Shown here in pieces: positions 19,835 through 33,200 of a DNA stretch of 64,000 nt. The position numbers and the translations under genes were made by a program. Positions within the stretch are counted from its first letter, which is position 1. Each line of letters opens with the position of its first letter. The DNA is from Eutreptiella sp. 'Long Island Sound 2002'. Taxonomy: Eukaryota; Euglenozoa; Euglenophyceae; Eutreptiales; Eutreptiaceae. The stretch lies in the NCBI GenBank assembly GCA_964036045.1, contig OZ038392.1:28035755-28099754 (forward strand), read 5' to 3'. The notes beneath the pieces are model-generated. The model saw only the letters and a program-made list of their open reading frames with translations. It was not told the origin of the DNA and did not search any database.

Positions 19835-20439
19835 AGACATGACTCACCTGGCATGTCTTCAGGGGGTGACTTCTGTAATCATCACACCTACCACTTCTCA
19901 ATCCGAACACCAAGGCTCAGTCCAAACGCAATGCACGTGTACTACCATCCCACATACACATTTGGGTTGGTACATCAGAAGAAGGTGATTCATTTTGCCA
20001 CAACACAACAAAACATTCAAACACTTACCAGAAGACTGTGTCTTTTAAACCCTGGATAAGCACAACAAAACAGAAGCTAAACCTAACATTTGCAAAATTT
20101 GATAAGCCAGAGAAATCTGGTGATCTCTCAGCACAGTGACAGCTAAATGGGCTCAAAAAAAAGAAATAATCTTATTTCAGGGGTAGCTTCGCCAGGACCA
20201 CAAAAAAAACAAAGTGTCATTTATCGCCTCAGGGGTGGTTCACGTTAGGGGACCCCCCCCCCATTCAGGGCAATTTTAATTGTTAAAGAGACAGAACTGA
20301 AGTTGTATCCTGCGGAACCTGTGATAACCCTTCCTTCAAATGTACACTGAGGTCAGCAGGGTATGTTCCGTACAAAAACAGAGATTGGGTGTAACAACGG
20401 AGAGCTGTGTTTCTGACACTGACACTGACATATTTACAC

Positions 20440-20577
20440 CACTGACTGCCCAGACCACTGACTGTCCAGACCACTGACTGTCCAGACCACTGAATGTCCA
20501 GACCACTGACTGTCCAGACCACTGAATGTCCAGACCACTGACTGTCCAGACCACTGAATGTCCAGACCACTGACAGT
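20440..20577. repeat. 16-bp minisatellite
   Basis: About eight copies of CCACTGACTGTCCAGA in which ACTGACTGT alternates with ACTGAATGT, inside the cargo element. The minus-strand frames across it translate as repeats and are not genes. Confidence 0.9.
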
Positions 20578-22543
20578 TTGGTCTAACCAATCCCAGGTTT
20601 CCGCAATAAATTGTCAGAAAAGCGCGACCACGTTTTTCATACTGAAAGTAGTGTCACCGTAATGAAATGAGGATCATGTCCACTGCACGGTGTTCTGTAC
20701 AGTGAAAAAGCACAACAGAAGAAGCACAGAATTCAACTGGACTGGCTGCAGGCAAATCAAACTGTCAATCATCAAAACAAGTTAACCAGGAGAAATGTGC
20801 TGCCCACCCCACCACCGTATGGATACAAGCACAGGCTTATTCCCCCTTGTGGAGCTCTTCACATTGCGGGTAAAGGAATATTTTTCTCCTAGTGGATATC
20901 AGTGGGCTTGCTTCATTCGCTTACATTATCCTAATTCCTCCTTGCTTTTCTTCACGCTGTGGGGAATCCACTGTGGATTCCTAAGGGAGAATGTTCCCTC
21001 AGTGCGTCTCAGGTACACCTGAAAAAAGGTAACTTCTGAGATCAATATTACGGGCATACACGGCCCGCATATCCTTCAGGTGGAGTGTGATATTGGGGGT
21101 ACTGTGTGAGGCAAACTTGCGGCTGAGGCTCAGGCGTTCACAACCTTTTGACAGTTTGATCGACGCAAGAACACATGTCTCGTCCCGGAAACCCTGCGGG
21201 CCATTTCGAACAGGCCCAGGGACTCCCCGGTCTGGTGCCAGGGCAAAACTGTTACCGGCAGAAAGGGTTTGATACCTGAACCAGCCTCCAGAGGTTACTC
21301 CCTGCAAGGGGTGCTTCTGTGTCACACAGCATTTATCTCCCACATCACTCCATACCACATCCTGCCATAGATTCCGGGTACCACCCCAGAGGTGTAAGCT
21401 TGAACTTGGGGTGTGCTCGGTGTACCCTTGCCTGCAGGATGAAGGTATGAGTCTACAAGCCAACAGTGTCTGAGGTATCTTACAGTGTTGAAGGCCTGTG
21501 ACTAGGTAACTGTTTAACCCGAACAGATAAGGGGTATCATTGTTTATCCTGAAGAGCGAGCCCGGCTTCGCCTTCGGTGAGGGTACTTATAGGCAAACTG
21601 AAGGAATACAGATGACGTAGGGGAACTCAGTGGTGCACGCCATGGCTGTAACATGGAACCCTATAATACATTGGCAGAGCGAGTCACGCACCATCTCAGT
21701 CATTGATGGCTTTCATGACATTGTCATGCACGAATAACCGCGGTAGAGAGCAAGTACTGTACACCGTACTCTTTACAACGCACCGGCTCACGGCCTTCGG
21801 GTGCGCTTTCAATGGTCCTCCAGGGACCACGAGCGTGAGATGATTGGTTGCGAGTAGACTTTCAAATCAAATCTGCGTCAGTCCGTGTGACATCTTTCAC
21901 TTTCAGGATCACCCGCAAACCTTTCCACACCACACACAGCAAAGGTACATCGCACACGAAAACGGGCTGCGCATCCTACCGTTGGACATGACTCCTCTGG
22001 GAGGTGCATAGTATGTCTGGTCAGAATCAACTCTCATTTATGATTTAAGCTGCATGCCATGCAGACCTGCATCGTAGGAAACGTCTGCACTCGCCTGTAT
22101 AAAATCGAAGCCTGAGTACTCTTCTGGCTTTTCTGCCTAGCACTGGTTGTAGCCTGGAGAGCTGGTTGAAAACCGCACGCACAACGAAGAATACCCCACC
22201 AGGCGTTCCTGCAAAATAAAGCAATACGCCCCAGGCGACCTCCACCAGTTATAAAATAGGGGGGTATCATACCATTACCTGCAGGTGAGAATAGACAAAC
22301 CCCAATCCACCTTCAGGCGTGCTGGTAAACTTACATCCACTCAAGAGCCAGCGAACAAAGGAGACTGAAACTGACAAAGGGATAGCACAGCTCGAGAGGA
22401 GCATCGTAATCATGCGGCCCTTCACCTACAGTAGGTTTGTCGTACTGATCGACTGCACTCTTTCCGTCCCATGTAGCAGCATTGCTTTACCACTGGGTGT
22501 ATTCTCAGCGCATCCCAGGTACAGGTTTCCATAGCAGTGAATT

Positions 22544-22675
22544 GCACGCTGGTTTTTCTGGATAGCGCCCCAGCTAGCGCCAGAGTAGGAACAGGGGGTC
22601 AAGTCATGACACACTAGATTTGTTGGATAGCGCTCCAGCTAGCGCTTGAGAAGAGACAAGGGGTCCGATCAGTAG
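22544..22675. repeat. Block shared with 53610-53745; internal pair of GCGC-AGCT palindromic motifs
   Basis: The segment holds two copies of GGATAGCGCnCCAGCTAGCGC about 60 bp apart, each nearly palindromic. The same arrangement, diverged, lies at 53610-53745 in the same orientation. It links the cargo element with the second element at 49.9-57 kb. Confidence 0.8.
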
Positions 22676-23680
22676 TACCTACAACCGGGAGAGTGCTTGT
22701 CGTTGCTCCTATCCTCAGCAGCAAGGGCCGGACGGTCACGGCCCTGGGTGTCATTTTCGGCCAAACAAAGGAAGAAAGGAGGTGGGGAGCAAAATGTCAG
22801 GCTAAACTCAGTATCTAAACACAACATTAACTGCAGGTTCCTTCTTGGCTATCTCCACAGAAGCGGAACAGTTTGACGCTGGCCTGCACATGGTGTAAAC
22901 ACATGTTGCTGTTCACTGGCCTCAGGCGTGTCATGCATGCTGGACACCCTTGTGTACACAGGAAGCGGGGACCATCATACCTTACAGCAACAGGTGCCAA
23001 CTGAAGGTCGTGTATGACTGTCCAGATCCAAGTGAAGAGCTGTCCAGTTCTACCATGATCCCAAAAATGACTGTGGTGGCCGGTCTGACACGTGGTGCGG
23101 ATTAGCTGAGTCAAATACCAGATTGCGAAACGGCCATGCCCGTAAGCTTCCCAGTGTCGCAACACCGCAGGGTCAAAGACAGACAGCGGAAAGCACAGCA
23201 TGAGGGGCCCAGAACGAAGTAGAGACTGTGTCTTCATGTGGACGCCCCCCCCTTGTTGTGAGAGGGGGGTCACCCAGGGTAGTCTCGGCTTGCGTACTTT
23301 GCATCGTTCCCCAAGCCGCGTGCTTTCTCCTGAGTTACCTGCCTTTCTAAAATCTCAGCAAAAAAAAGGTGGGAACCCTGTATTGTATCCTGGTACTTCA
23401 CGCTGCATCAAACCTTAGACTGTGATAACAACAAATGTTGGGGGTAACAGCGTCCCCGTGTGCTCTAGACACATGAAGCGTAAGGAATATTCGCAAGTGC
23501 ACACATCTGAAAAAGGGTCCAGACAAGAATACCTCGTATGCCCTTTGTACACCAGACCTGAGATCATCAACCGCCAACGGCTGTCCAGTTAAACACCTGA
23601 ACCTGGCCTTGGCAGACCTCGGCAGCAGCAAACATAGGGGACTGGCACCCTGTTTTATAGGGGAAGTAAGCATTCAAACT

Positions 23681-23700
23681 TCGCACACACACACACACAC
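23681..23700. repeat. (CA)n microsatellite
   Basis: About ten CA dinucleotides in the cargo element interior. Confidence 0.9.
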
Positions 23701-23899
23701 TGGGTGAAGGGGATCAGAGGACGGGCACATCCTCCCACTAAGTAGGCTGTCTTTTGTTGGTGCCGTGTCAGTGCCCATACCCGTCCTGCCCCATCACCAG
23801 CCACGAAGGCCTGAGAGACAATCTCAGTATTCCTGTGGGACACTGGGTGACACTGACACATACACACACCTACACATAAACAGTAGGCTTCAATGAACG

Positions 23900-26800
23900 A
23901 AAGTTCAGACTGGTTCAGGTCAGTGGAGACTACACGAAAAATTGTTGTAGCACCAACATGTTTTTTTGCAAGGAAACCAACAAGCAAACAAGCAAACTCC
24001 TGAGCGAGCAAGGGATTGCATCCTGGGGAGGAAGAATCCGCACCCAATTTGGCTGGCATTGTCGACGAAGTCCAGTTCCAGCTCCCAGAACAATTTTGAG
24101 CGTCTGTACGATCTCCAGAACCTCATAGTCCCGTTGCAGGCACTGGCTTGGTCTCTGTTGGTGGCGTACTGACCATGGAGTCGCTGTTGAAGGCGCTCTC
24201 TCCAAAGGCACCCACAGTAGACTAGTTTCCCGCTCCGAGTTCATGTCGACGCACTGGTTCGCTGGGCAGTGTCAAGGAGGAGGTCCCAGCTTCGCGGTGA
24301 AGTTCAACCTCAGGTTCCTAGGCGCCGAAACGCCAGTCCAACGGGTCCAGCTGCATTTCCATTAAGGTGACATCGACACACAGAAGATAGCCTGCATGCG
24401 GCACACCTGCTGGAATACTTGTCGCGCCCGGACAACATTAGGTCGAAGCCAGGTGAATGTTGAGCAGACAACCATGTCTGCCTCCCAAGGGTACTGAAGA
24501 TTCAGTCCCGTGTCCAACGCTCTGCAAGGGCGTAGCACAGTCAATCATTATTCTCGTCTCTGGACTTAATCATATGACATCCTTGTCTTGGTCAAATACA
24601 GCCCGCATAGCCTCCAATCGTCAGATTTCAAATAAAGGCTTCAGTCTTTTCCTTAGGCATGGCATTGACATTCCACACTACATAGCAAGCAGCCAGGTTG
24701 TCCATTGCATGGGATGCATCATGATAAACCTTGGGAAAGGCCGGAGACACAACAGTACAGCTTGAAACCAGTTGAACATAAACTAGGCTCTCATGTAGAA
24801 AACCCCTGAACTTGTGTAACTTTTCGGGGTCCACTGATCTCAGAAACCATCCTTCAAAGCCTCCTCCTGCGTATCACTCCGGGTGAGGTTTACGACCATC
24901 TCTGGTGTTTTGTCATGGAATTCAGTATGGCTCACTGGCCGTGTCTTGGAGTCCACCTTACAAAGAAGCGCCATGAAGGAGAGCCTAAGGCTGCCATAAC
25001 GCACAAATATACCAATAGCCTCACAACTGCAGCGCTCCTTCTCAAGCATCTCTTCTCCTTCAAAGTGCACCAGAAGAATAGTGCTGCAGACATAACTCCT
25101 GCTAACAACGTTGCGCTGACCAGTGAAATGATGACCTCTCAAATTGCTTCCCCTCCTTAGGGTCGATTCGTACTGACCCGTCACGGTGATCTCCCGAGCA
25201 GTGTACCGCGTGGGGCAGGGGCCAGGGCACTTGCTGCCGGCCTTCCTCCGCCCTAGGGCTTCACTGTCCGTGTCACTGTGATCTCCACAGCACTGTACCG
25301 CATGGGGCAGGGGCCAGGGCATTTGCTGCCGGCCCTCCTCCGCCCTAGGGCTTCCCTGTCTGAAGTCACTGACGGGGTGTGCATTCAGTGGATACGGACC
25401 CTTTGGGCCGCTCGGAGCGTTTCCTCCACAGGGACGTAAGGAATCGGGTTTTCGGATGCTGGTCCAGTTGTCACACACACGCATTATCCAGCCCGTGGTG
25501 TGGCGTCCGCATTTCCAACAATTGCTCAGACATGCTCCCCACTGTGGTTCAGTCAGGGCATAAGCCATTGACTGTACACTGGTACTGTGGTACAGGGTTC
25601 TGAAACTGGCCCACTGAATAGTTGCTCAGTTCCAGGACGTCTGCAAATGATAGCTGGACACAGGCAAATCTCCTTCAAAATCATCCTGACGGATATACAG
25701 CCGAGGAAAGCGTGGGACCTCACATTTGCAGCAGCTTGCTCAAGGGATAGTACATCACTGGAAGCGCAAACGTGAGTACGAGCACACCCAGTCCTGTCCC
25801 CTCGCAGGAGTCTGTTCCAGACAGTAAACAGGTAGTAGGCGCAATAGTCGAGCTGGAATTTCAGTCGAGGTGGCAAGTCCAAAACCAGCCAAGTCGCTGA
25901 CCCGACAGGTGGGAAGGTGGTCATTATAATACGCCATGAGCTTGCCAAACGTAATAGAACATGTACTCTGAGTTCTCCGGGAGTACGGAAGTCTTGGCGA
26001 TCCAATGGTAACCGAGCCAGATATGATACCGGTGTATTGAGTCAGCAAAAGGGAACAAGGCCATAAGTACCATCCTCAAAGGTCCCCACGTAGCAGGAGA
26101 ATATATTGAGAAGCGTTGGACAACCACAGCACTCAAACGCAGTTGCAGTGTATCACCTGGCCACAGCCACGGGTCTCACCATTCATGCATACTCGCAAGC
26201 GTCCAAGTAGGTAGTGTCGGGCTGGCGCCTGGTCAGACATCCACGCACCAATGGGTCGGATGTACAGATTAATCACACCGAATTAAAACAGACCACGTGG
26301 GTACCGGTATTTGCCTTCTGCAAGTTGAACTGGTCCACTTGTAACTTTGAAATTTTGAATACACCAGGCCTGATAGTCTGAATGACACCACCACACAAAA
26401 TTCTCCCATCCTCCAGCCAAGTCGTGGGCTTAACTGGCTACTGGCAATCAAACCAGAGAAGGGGCTCTGCAGACGCCAGCGGCACAAATTCTGCAAGAAC
26501 TCCGAGGTGGTCTCGCTGATGGTGGCGAAGTGCAGCATGTAGTCGTGACCAAAAGAAAGATAAACAGTCACAGTTGACCTCATACGTGTACCCAGTTCCA
26601 TCTCAGGACTTTGTGAAAATCAATGAACGTGGTCTCATACCCAACTGGATACCACCGTGTCCAACGCATAATGCAAGCGTTATTGATCACTCACTGTACA
26701 AGTACTCCATTTTGGACGGCTCGGTTAGAGAGGATTCTTGACAAACATTGCTGAAATCTCAGACCCAGAAGTTGCTAAGAGGTTTTTGTTTTGACACCAC

Positions 26801-27588
26801 GGAGCGAAAATCTCCAGACAGGCCCAATGGCACAATTGCGGCAGGTCGCAGTTGGAGTGTCAGCATGAAATATGACCTCGCACAGATACCTCGTGAAAGC
26901 CTTCCTTTGAGTCTCCTTCATGATACGGGACACCTCAGAATCGAAGTTGGTCCACAGCGCCAATGAATGCGGCGCCATCGACATAGCAAATGTAGCCAAC
27001 CCTTCTCCATTGCGACCTCTTGTGGCATTGAGGTAGGGACAGAAATTCCTGTCAACGGAAAGAGCATGCAGTCAGTTTGCAGAGCTCACTGGACCACTGA
27101 TCACTCGAGAGGAACGGAAGTTTGCTATTCATGGATCCTTTCCAGCAGTACCCATCCTGCGTAGCACTCCGCCCGAAGGCATAAATTGTACCGCCTGTAA
27201 GTGACGAACACCCGCGCACAGATGAACGAAAGCTTAGGCAAATGGAGTCGGCAGGGCAACAGAAAATAGCCACATCTCGAAACCACCATTGCATGGTGTA
27301 GAAGGTGATCGCTCGGGCTCTGCCCCTGGGTCCAAATAGTCATTAGTCTGCTCTGCACTGCGCAGTGGGAACAGTGAGTTAAAAGACGCTGCCAGGTAAT
27401 ACCCAGGGACCAGTACAGCATCCAAAAGGTGCTAGGCACTGCCCGCCATACCGAGTGCCGCTTTGGCATTGGAGGCACATGTAGGGTCTGTCGGTCACTC
27501 CTAGAATGAATACCATCTCAATGCACCACACCAGAAGCGCCGTCATTCCTGCCAGCGTTGTAATCAATGGTATGCGGTACGTGGACAA
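23900..27588 (-). pseudogene. Degraded, probably intron-containing gene for a cysteine-rich multi-membrane-span receptor-like protein
   Basis: No single frame spans it, but minus-strand pieces in order read like one large protein. A Met start at 27588 with a hydrophobic leader (LITTLAGMTALLVWCIEMVF) is followed by Cys-containing segments at 27294-27052 and 26999-26775. A membrane span (VIISLVSATLLAGVMSAALF) lies in the stop-to-stop frame 25138-24935. Then come SLVYVQLVSS (24834-24628), YEVLEIVQTLK (near 24150) and DLNQSELSFIEAYCLCVG (near 23910). This order resembles GCC2/GCC3 (ephrin-receptor-like) multi-span proteins of alveolates, from memory. A GTAAGG at 24961-24956 after the first span is a plausible splice donor. 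Exon borders are not resolved; function is probably lost. Confidence 0.4.
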
Positions 27589-29028
27589 CGGGACAGCGTT
27601 TCAATTCAACGTGACAAATGCAACGCACTCCGTCCGTACGACACCGATGGTAGGCAAGGCAAAAATCTCTAGGGTAACCACGGTCCTTGCTTCGTGATTG
27701 CAACCGGATCCATCACTTCGAGTGTGGATATATTGGGAAAGAGGATTGTCACGGCCCCAAGCCCATGCAAAGGCGATGCTCGTGCCAAGAGATGAAACCA
27801 AGCGACGGCACACGAATCCTTGCCTACACAACCACCCTGTCATAAGTAGGTACGGTAATGCCATGCCTCGAAGGTAGGGACGAGCACAAATAACGACATA
27901 ACAAATCCACAATCTTGATTCGTCAATTTCGTCAATTGCAAAATAATTCGTCGTATGAATGTAACGAACTCCCTTTCCCCGAAATATGCAGTACTTCGAA
28001 GTCCGCGCTTCACACGCGCTTCGGGATATCCCAACAAAATGAAAGCAAGAAGCCGTCACGTGCTTCAAACGATGATCGTCCATACAAAGCAACAAAGGGC
28101 CGTCATAGGTAGTGTCCACGTTCGCGAGTGCCACCATCCGTTACCAGTGTTCCTACTCTCATCGGTGGTTGGGACCAATTCAAACACTTTGACCAACGAA
28201 TCAACACCGTTTTGGCTGACACCCCACCGCCGACCGACGAGCATCTCTTGTTGCAAAGTCTTAGAACTCATCGGGGATCCAAGATTCGTGATAAATACCA
28301 CTCATTTTATCATCCTTCGTACATGTCTTCGAAATTTACAATCTCCATTTTCGCAAGGATGCTCGAGCACAAACTTGTTATTGGTATCATCGTGCATGTG
28401 ACCACCGAAGTCAATTCCCATGTAGTGTCGAACAACCATGGTCCTCCACGGAGCCCCGCAAATAATTCTTCTCCCAATTTGATGAAGCCAAATCCCTTGA
28501 GAGAAACGAGGAAAGAGGACATGGTATCGAGCACCAAATGAACAACTCGGAAATCAAAAGTGCAGCGACCCCAAGGCTTCCTTAATGTTATGCGTTCCCG
28601 AAAACGCCCAAAGAACCAATGATAGGTGTGTCTACGCATTTGTCCGTGGCGCCGCCTCATCATTGTCGTATCGGTCTTGAAGGACTTTAGATAGTTTGAT
28701 CCCATATTGAGTTGAGGAGAAAAGGGGGCACCCATTGGATTCAGTGCATGGGGACTTTGTACCGTAATCCTTGTTCGTAAATCAAATCTTCGTAGAATAT
28801 CCCAACGGAGATGGCAATCAACCACAAGATATCGAAACAATTCAAGGAACAAGGTAATCAACAAGGGAAAATTTATATCGTAGGAACATCTTTGGGTGCC
28901 CAAAAAAGGCATGTTTTTGGTCCTTGGCGCTACCCCTTGATGGAGCCTCTACACGATCATGAGGTGAGGAAAACTCACAAAATTCGGAACCATATGAGGT
29001 GATGGGTGTGGGTCTCCACTCACCTAAG

Positions 29029-29040
29029 CCTCTGCTACCA
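29029..29040 (-). other. Primer-binding site of cargo element
   Basis: TGGTAGCAGAGG on the minus strand, directly inside the right LTR. It is complementary to the 3' end expected for initiator-Met tRNA. The same TGGTAGCAGAG occurs at 62430-62440 before the gag of the plus-strand element at the window end. Confidence 0.85.
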
Positions 29041-29862
29041 CAAAGAAAAAGCACCCTCACGGCTCCTTGATAAAAGATTCGATTGCCACAAAAATGAAAG
29101 GCTATCTATTTGAGGATGCATTTCCCAAAAGAATTGTTAACAAAATATTTGATAACTCCATATCATAAAGAATGCTTGGATATTAACTAAAAAAGGTGAA
29201 AAGAATTGATGAACATGTTTTCCCAAAGAGTATGTTCCTACATTAAATCAACAACAACAACAACAAAGCGAAGCAAGACAAAGACAACAAGATAAGATGG
29301 CCATGATCACCATAGGACCGCAACGTCCGTCAACTCCTTGTTTTCCAACCATTGGTATGCACACTCTTCGTACAAATCCAACATCGTCTTGCAAGATACT
29401 CCACGAGTATCGTTCCACTGGTACATCCCAAGATATCCCCATGCACTGATCCATACATGTCACACCATGGCTAAAGAATAAGCACGGCGTATGTATGACA
29501 AGTCTCAGAGATTCAATAATGGCATGCAATGCATAGTGAACATAACAACTCAATGAGCGATGCAATCGGGAATGGACATCAGTACAGATTGCGGAGCGAA
29601 TTAACAGTGTTTGTTCTCTAACACTATTTTCAAATCCACAGAAAATTCTCGAATCACACATAGTAAATTTCTATGAAGTCTACAGTCGATTTCTGATCAG
29701 TTCTTCATGAAGAGAAAATATCATCGTCGACAGGAAATGTCGCCGCGACTCAGGTTGCGGAATTAACACGCACAGCGGCAACACCAGACACTGCAGCGAT
29801 GCAGTGTTATGTACATTCAACAGAACAGAAGGCATCCCTCAGGAAAGGCAATTTTTCTTACT
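29040..29862 (-). repeat. 5' LTR of cargo element (823 bp)
   Basis: Partner of 19005-19827. Followed on the right by target duplication ACACT (29863-29867). Confidence 0.93.
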
Positions 29863-29867
29863 ACACT

Positions 29868-30231
29868 CCCAGCGGTCCGCCACTGTCAGTCCCAGTGTGA
29901 GCCTACCGACTCGCAGACGCACTTGCAGTCGGATGGCGGCCTCCGGTGCTCCTGACCTCGGTCAGTCTGCCTGGGAAACTGGTGGTTTGAGGAGTCAACG
30001 CCTCCGCCCACGCTGCATGAGGACTCCCTTATGTATGGCCTTCGTGGTAATAGGGCGAGGGAAAAGACGGCCTTGATGCCCGATCCCTTAAGGAGGAGCT
30101 CGTTCGGCTGTACCACTCTGGACTCGCGTCGTATGGATATGGACATGGTGCGCCCGAGGAAGGACCCGTGGGGACTCTCCCCCAGTCGGCGGGCCTTGGG
30201 AAGCCTGGGGTAGCCTGATGGATCTTTGTGG
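29868..30231 (+). other. Continuation of element 2 downstream region
   Basis: Joins 18999 once the cargo element is removed. GC-rich, no convincing gene. The left edge of block A is not defined here, because copy 1 is cut by the window start; part of this segment may belong to block A. Confidence 0.4.
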
Positions 30232-33200
30232 TCGCTCTCGACCCGTGGGACCACCTCGGTCGTCGTGTGACGCCTATGTTGGCCGTGTATGCCACTGCCA
30301 CTGTGGTGGTGACCGTTGCAGCCGGCACCCGGTGCGCCTGGTATGGGTTAACCGGTCCTTTGGATGCGGAACAATCGCCGCCAGGACCCGGGACTTGATA
30401 CTTGATACTATACTTGAAGTTACAAGGCCCTACAGCACTGTACCTGTCTTACTGTGGGATTTGGGCAACCTGACCTGCGAATCAGCCTGAAGAGAGGATG
30501 TGACACTCCCCCCCCTTCAGGAAATGGTCCTGGGTACCCGCTGCCATGCGTGGGTGTTATCGAGCCCCCCCCAGGGTTTGCTCTAAGGAGGGGGGTGAAG
30601 CGGTACCCAGAACCCCATGGCCGGTCTCCGGTCTCCGGTCCACTAACCCCATGTACGGAAGGGAAGACCGGTCTCCGGTCCACTAACCCCAGGTGGGGAA
30701 GACGCCCGTTGATGCCCGGTGCGAGCCCGGCGGGAGCGTGTTCCGTGCCGCAAAGCCCCGCACCGGCAACCGATGCACCGCCAGCGGAGATTTATATATC
30801 AGAATATCAGGAATCAACAGGGTTTTATTTGCATGTTGTTTCCGTCAATTTTTACGCTTCCGTTCTGATATTCACTGCTTGGCAGCTGGCGGTTAGCTCG
30901 CGACTTTAGCGTAACCGCCAGTTTAACTGTTATATACAGACATTTTAGCGCAAATCGTGACGAAGACTCTAAAGTCTTCAGGAATTGCATTGATGCATCC
31001 GCAATTTTCACATTCTACACTCGCAACATTAATCCGAATTTTTCAGGATGTCGAAATCGGATTTTCGACTTCGACATCCCCGCACTTGATATGACCTCTT
31101 TCGAGTGGACCTACGTGCTTCCCTATGCACGAATCAACTTTCCTTTTGTCTTGCCCTCCATTTGTCTTAGAGATATGGGCAAAACAAAGTTGATTCGTGA
31201 GGCCACTTGTGAGGGTCATATCTCGTGCCGCTTGCGAGGAATGACAATAAGAAAACGTGGGATGTATTCACAATACTCCCGACGTAATTTAGGAAGCATT
31301 ATACGCCTTGCGTTTCCACACGTGCGCGCTAGCGTAATGGATCATGGTCAAGAGGGTAGAGTTTGCGTTATAACTCTTTGGCCATGATATTGCGTGCGTT
31401 AAGATAACTTTCGAGTGTAGCGCGCGAGTGTTGGTGTTGCATAGGAACTCTCCTTGAGTTCCTATGAGCGATTGACACAAAGTTATGCCCTTGGAGGGGC
31501 ATGACACATCGTGGGGGGAGCTACCTTTTTGGGCAATATGTGGTATGTGCCATGTGTTGTGTTGCGTGCCCATTTGGCGGGTCCATCGCTCCAAGCCAAA
31601 CCCGCCAATGGACCTCATATTGCGCAAGCCCCTTCTTCATACTCCCCACGATAAATTGCGAGCCTAACCTTCGTGGAGGGAAGCTTGTGTGGCGATCCCA
31701 AAGCGATGCGTTGGGAGCAAGGTGTGTGTTTTGCAATTTTCCATATTTTAATGTGCCCACTTGGGAAGTAGCGCTCGTAACCTTTCAAAGCGCCCCAAGT
31801 GGAGCACATATGTGGAATCGAAGGTCATTGGTGTCAAGTCATTGTGTTTAGAAGGATTAGTTGATTGCACGATCCAATCCGAAGATATTATAATATAATT
31901 GTGCACCTTTCAAGGCACTTTTGTGTGTCTTTGTACCAATTTTGCCGTTTTTGGCCCGTCATGATGTCAAGTGGCGACCGTGTATCTCAACGTTGCGCTC
32001 AATTGACATCATGACTCAAGTATGTTATGTGGGTACATACTTCCGTGCCCAACATATCTTGGACCCGGCGAATAACTCCTCGTGGACTTGGCATACCGTG
32101 GCCGCCATGTTGGCGATTTGGGACCATCCCAAATCATGGGCTCACTTGGCGACCCTGCCATTCCCAAAACCGGAGGAGTTGGGCGACGCCCAAAAGATAT
32201 GTTGGACACATATGACTTGATACCAATCCTATGGCACACTCCGGTCCAAGTCGGGCATGTGCCTCATGGCCCCAACCATGAGTGTGCGCATTTTTGGCCA
32301 TTTTGAGCAATTTTCTACTTTCTCTGCCCGCCGTGCACTATGTTCAGCCCACCCGTGCACGCCGGACGCATGGACCAGTGGACCATATATGACATGGGTG
32401 TTATGCATATTGGTCCCCACGGTTCACACACCACGTGGGCGAAGCAGAGCAACCTTCGTTAAGGTGCTAGCCCAAAGTGAGTGTGGGCAATTTTGCCATT
32501 TTGGCATTTGTGGACCCAATTGGGACCGTCACCACGCCGAGTGGCATGGAGATCTTAGAGAGACAAAGGCATGTGAGTCTCCATTGGACTCCCAATGGAT
32601 TGCGTTTAGAATGGCGGATCCGATCTCCAAGCCGGCGTGGAGATATACTATTGGGAGCACCCCTGAATTTTGGCTCATTTTGAGTAGCCAAAATGACCCC
32701 ATTTTGGGACCCCAATTTAACCCCTCCGTGTGGTCAATTGGCGGCCCCATATTTCTCTGCCCACAGGGAGCCCGGATCTAATTCCAGGTTGTACACTCAG
32801 ATATAAGTCCTAGGTCCTGCCTCGTACCCTGTGAGCCATTGGCCTTGCCCTGGCCGGGCGAGCCACGCGTGAGAGGGATGCCAATTTTGGTGATTTTGGC
32901 ATCATGACCCCACTTGACGAACCCATGGTGCCCTGATGCCGGGACCTCAGAGGAAACCAGGTTGGGTGAAGGCTCCAGGGAGTACATACTCGAAGGGCAT
33001 AGGGTCAGTTGCCTCGATCCTACCTCTGGCGGGTCCGGACGAGGGGTCAATTTTGGAGATTTTTGAGTTAATATCAGTTTGGGCTGAAACAGCCCACTTT
33101 CAGCTACCAACTCCTAGGTGATAATGGCGGGGCCATATCTCTGGCTCAGAGAGGAGTTGGGACCTGCTGTTAAGGGAGCATAGGGAGCCACTGTCGGTTG

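Larger units (their letters stand above)
19000..29867 (-). mobile_element. LTR retrotransposon without gag-pol, carrying gene-like cargo (LARD-like)
   Basis: Two 823-bp direct repeats, 19005-19827 and 29040-29862, align without indels and with one difference seen (19259 G, 29294 A). They are flanked by the 5-bp target duplication ACACT at 19000-19004 and 29863-29867. On the minus strand the 5' LTR (right) is followed at once by the primer-binding site TGGTAGCAGAGG (29029-29040), typical for initiator-Met tRNA. The 3' LTR (left) is preceded by a polypurine tract of seven G (19828-19834). The 9.2-kb interior has no gag or pol, so the element depends on enzymes from elsewhere. The near-identity of the LTRs implies recent insertion. 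Confidence 0.93.

Noticed and set aside
20440-20577. CRISPR-like regular repeats
   Set aside because: 16-bp tandem units without spacers in a eukaryotic element; a minisatellite.
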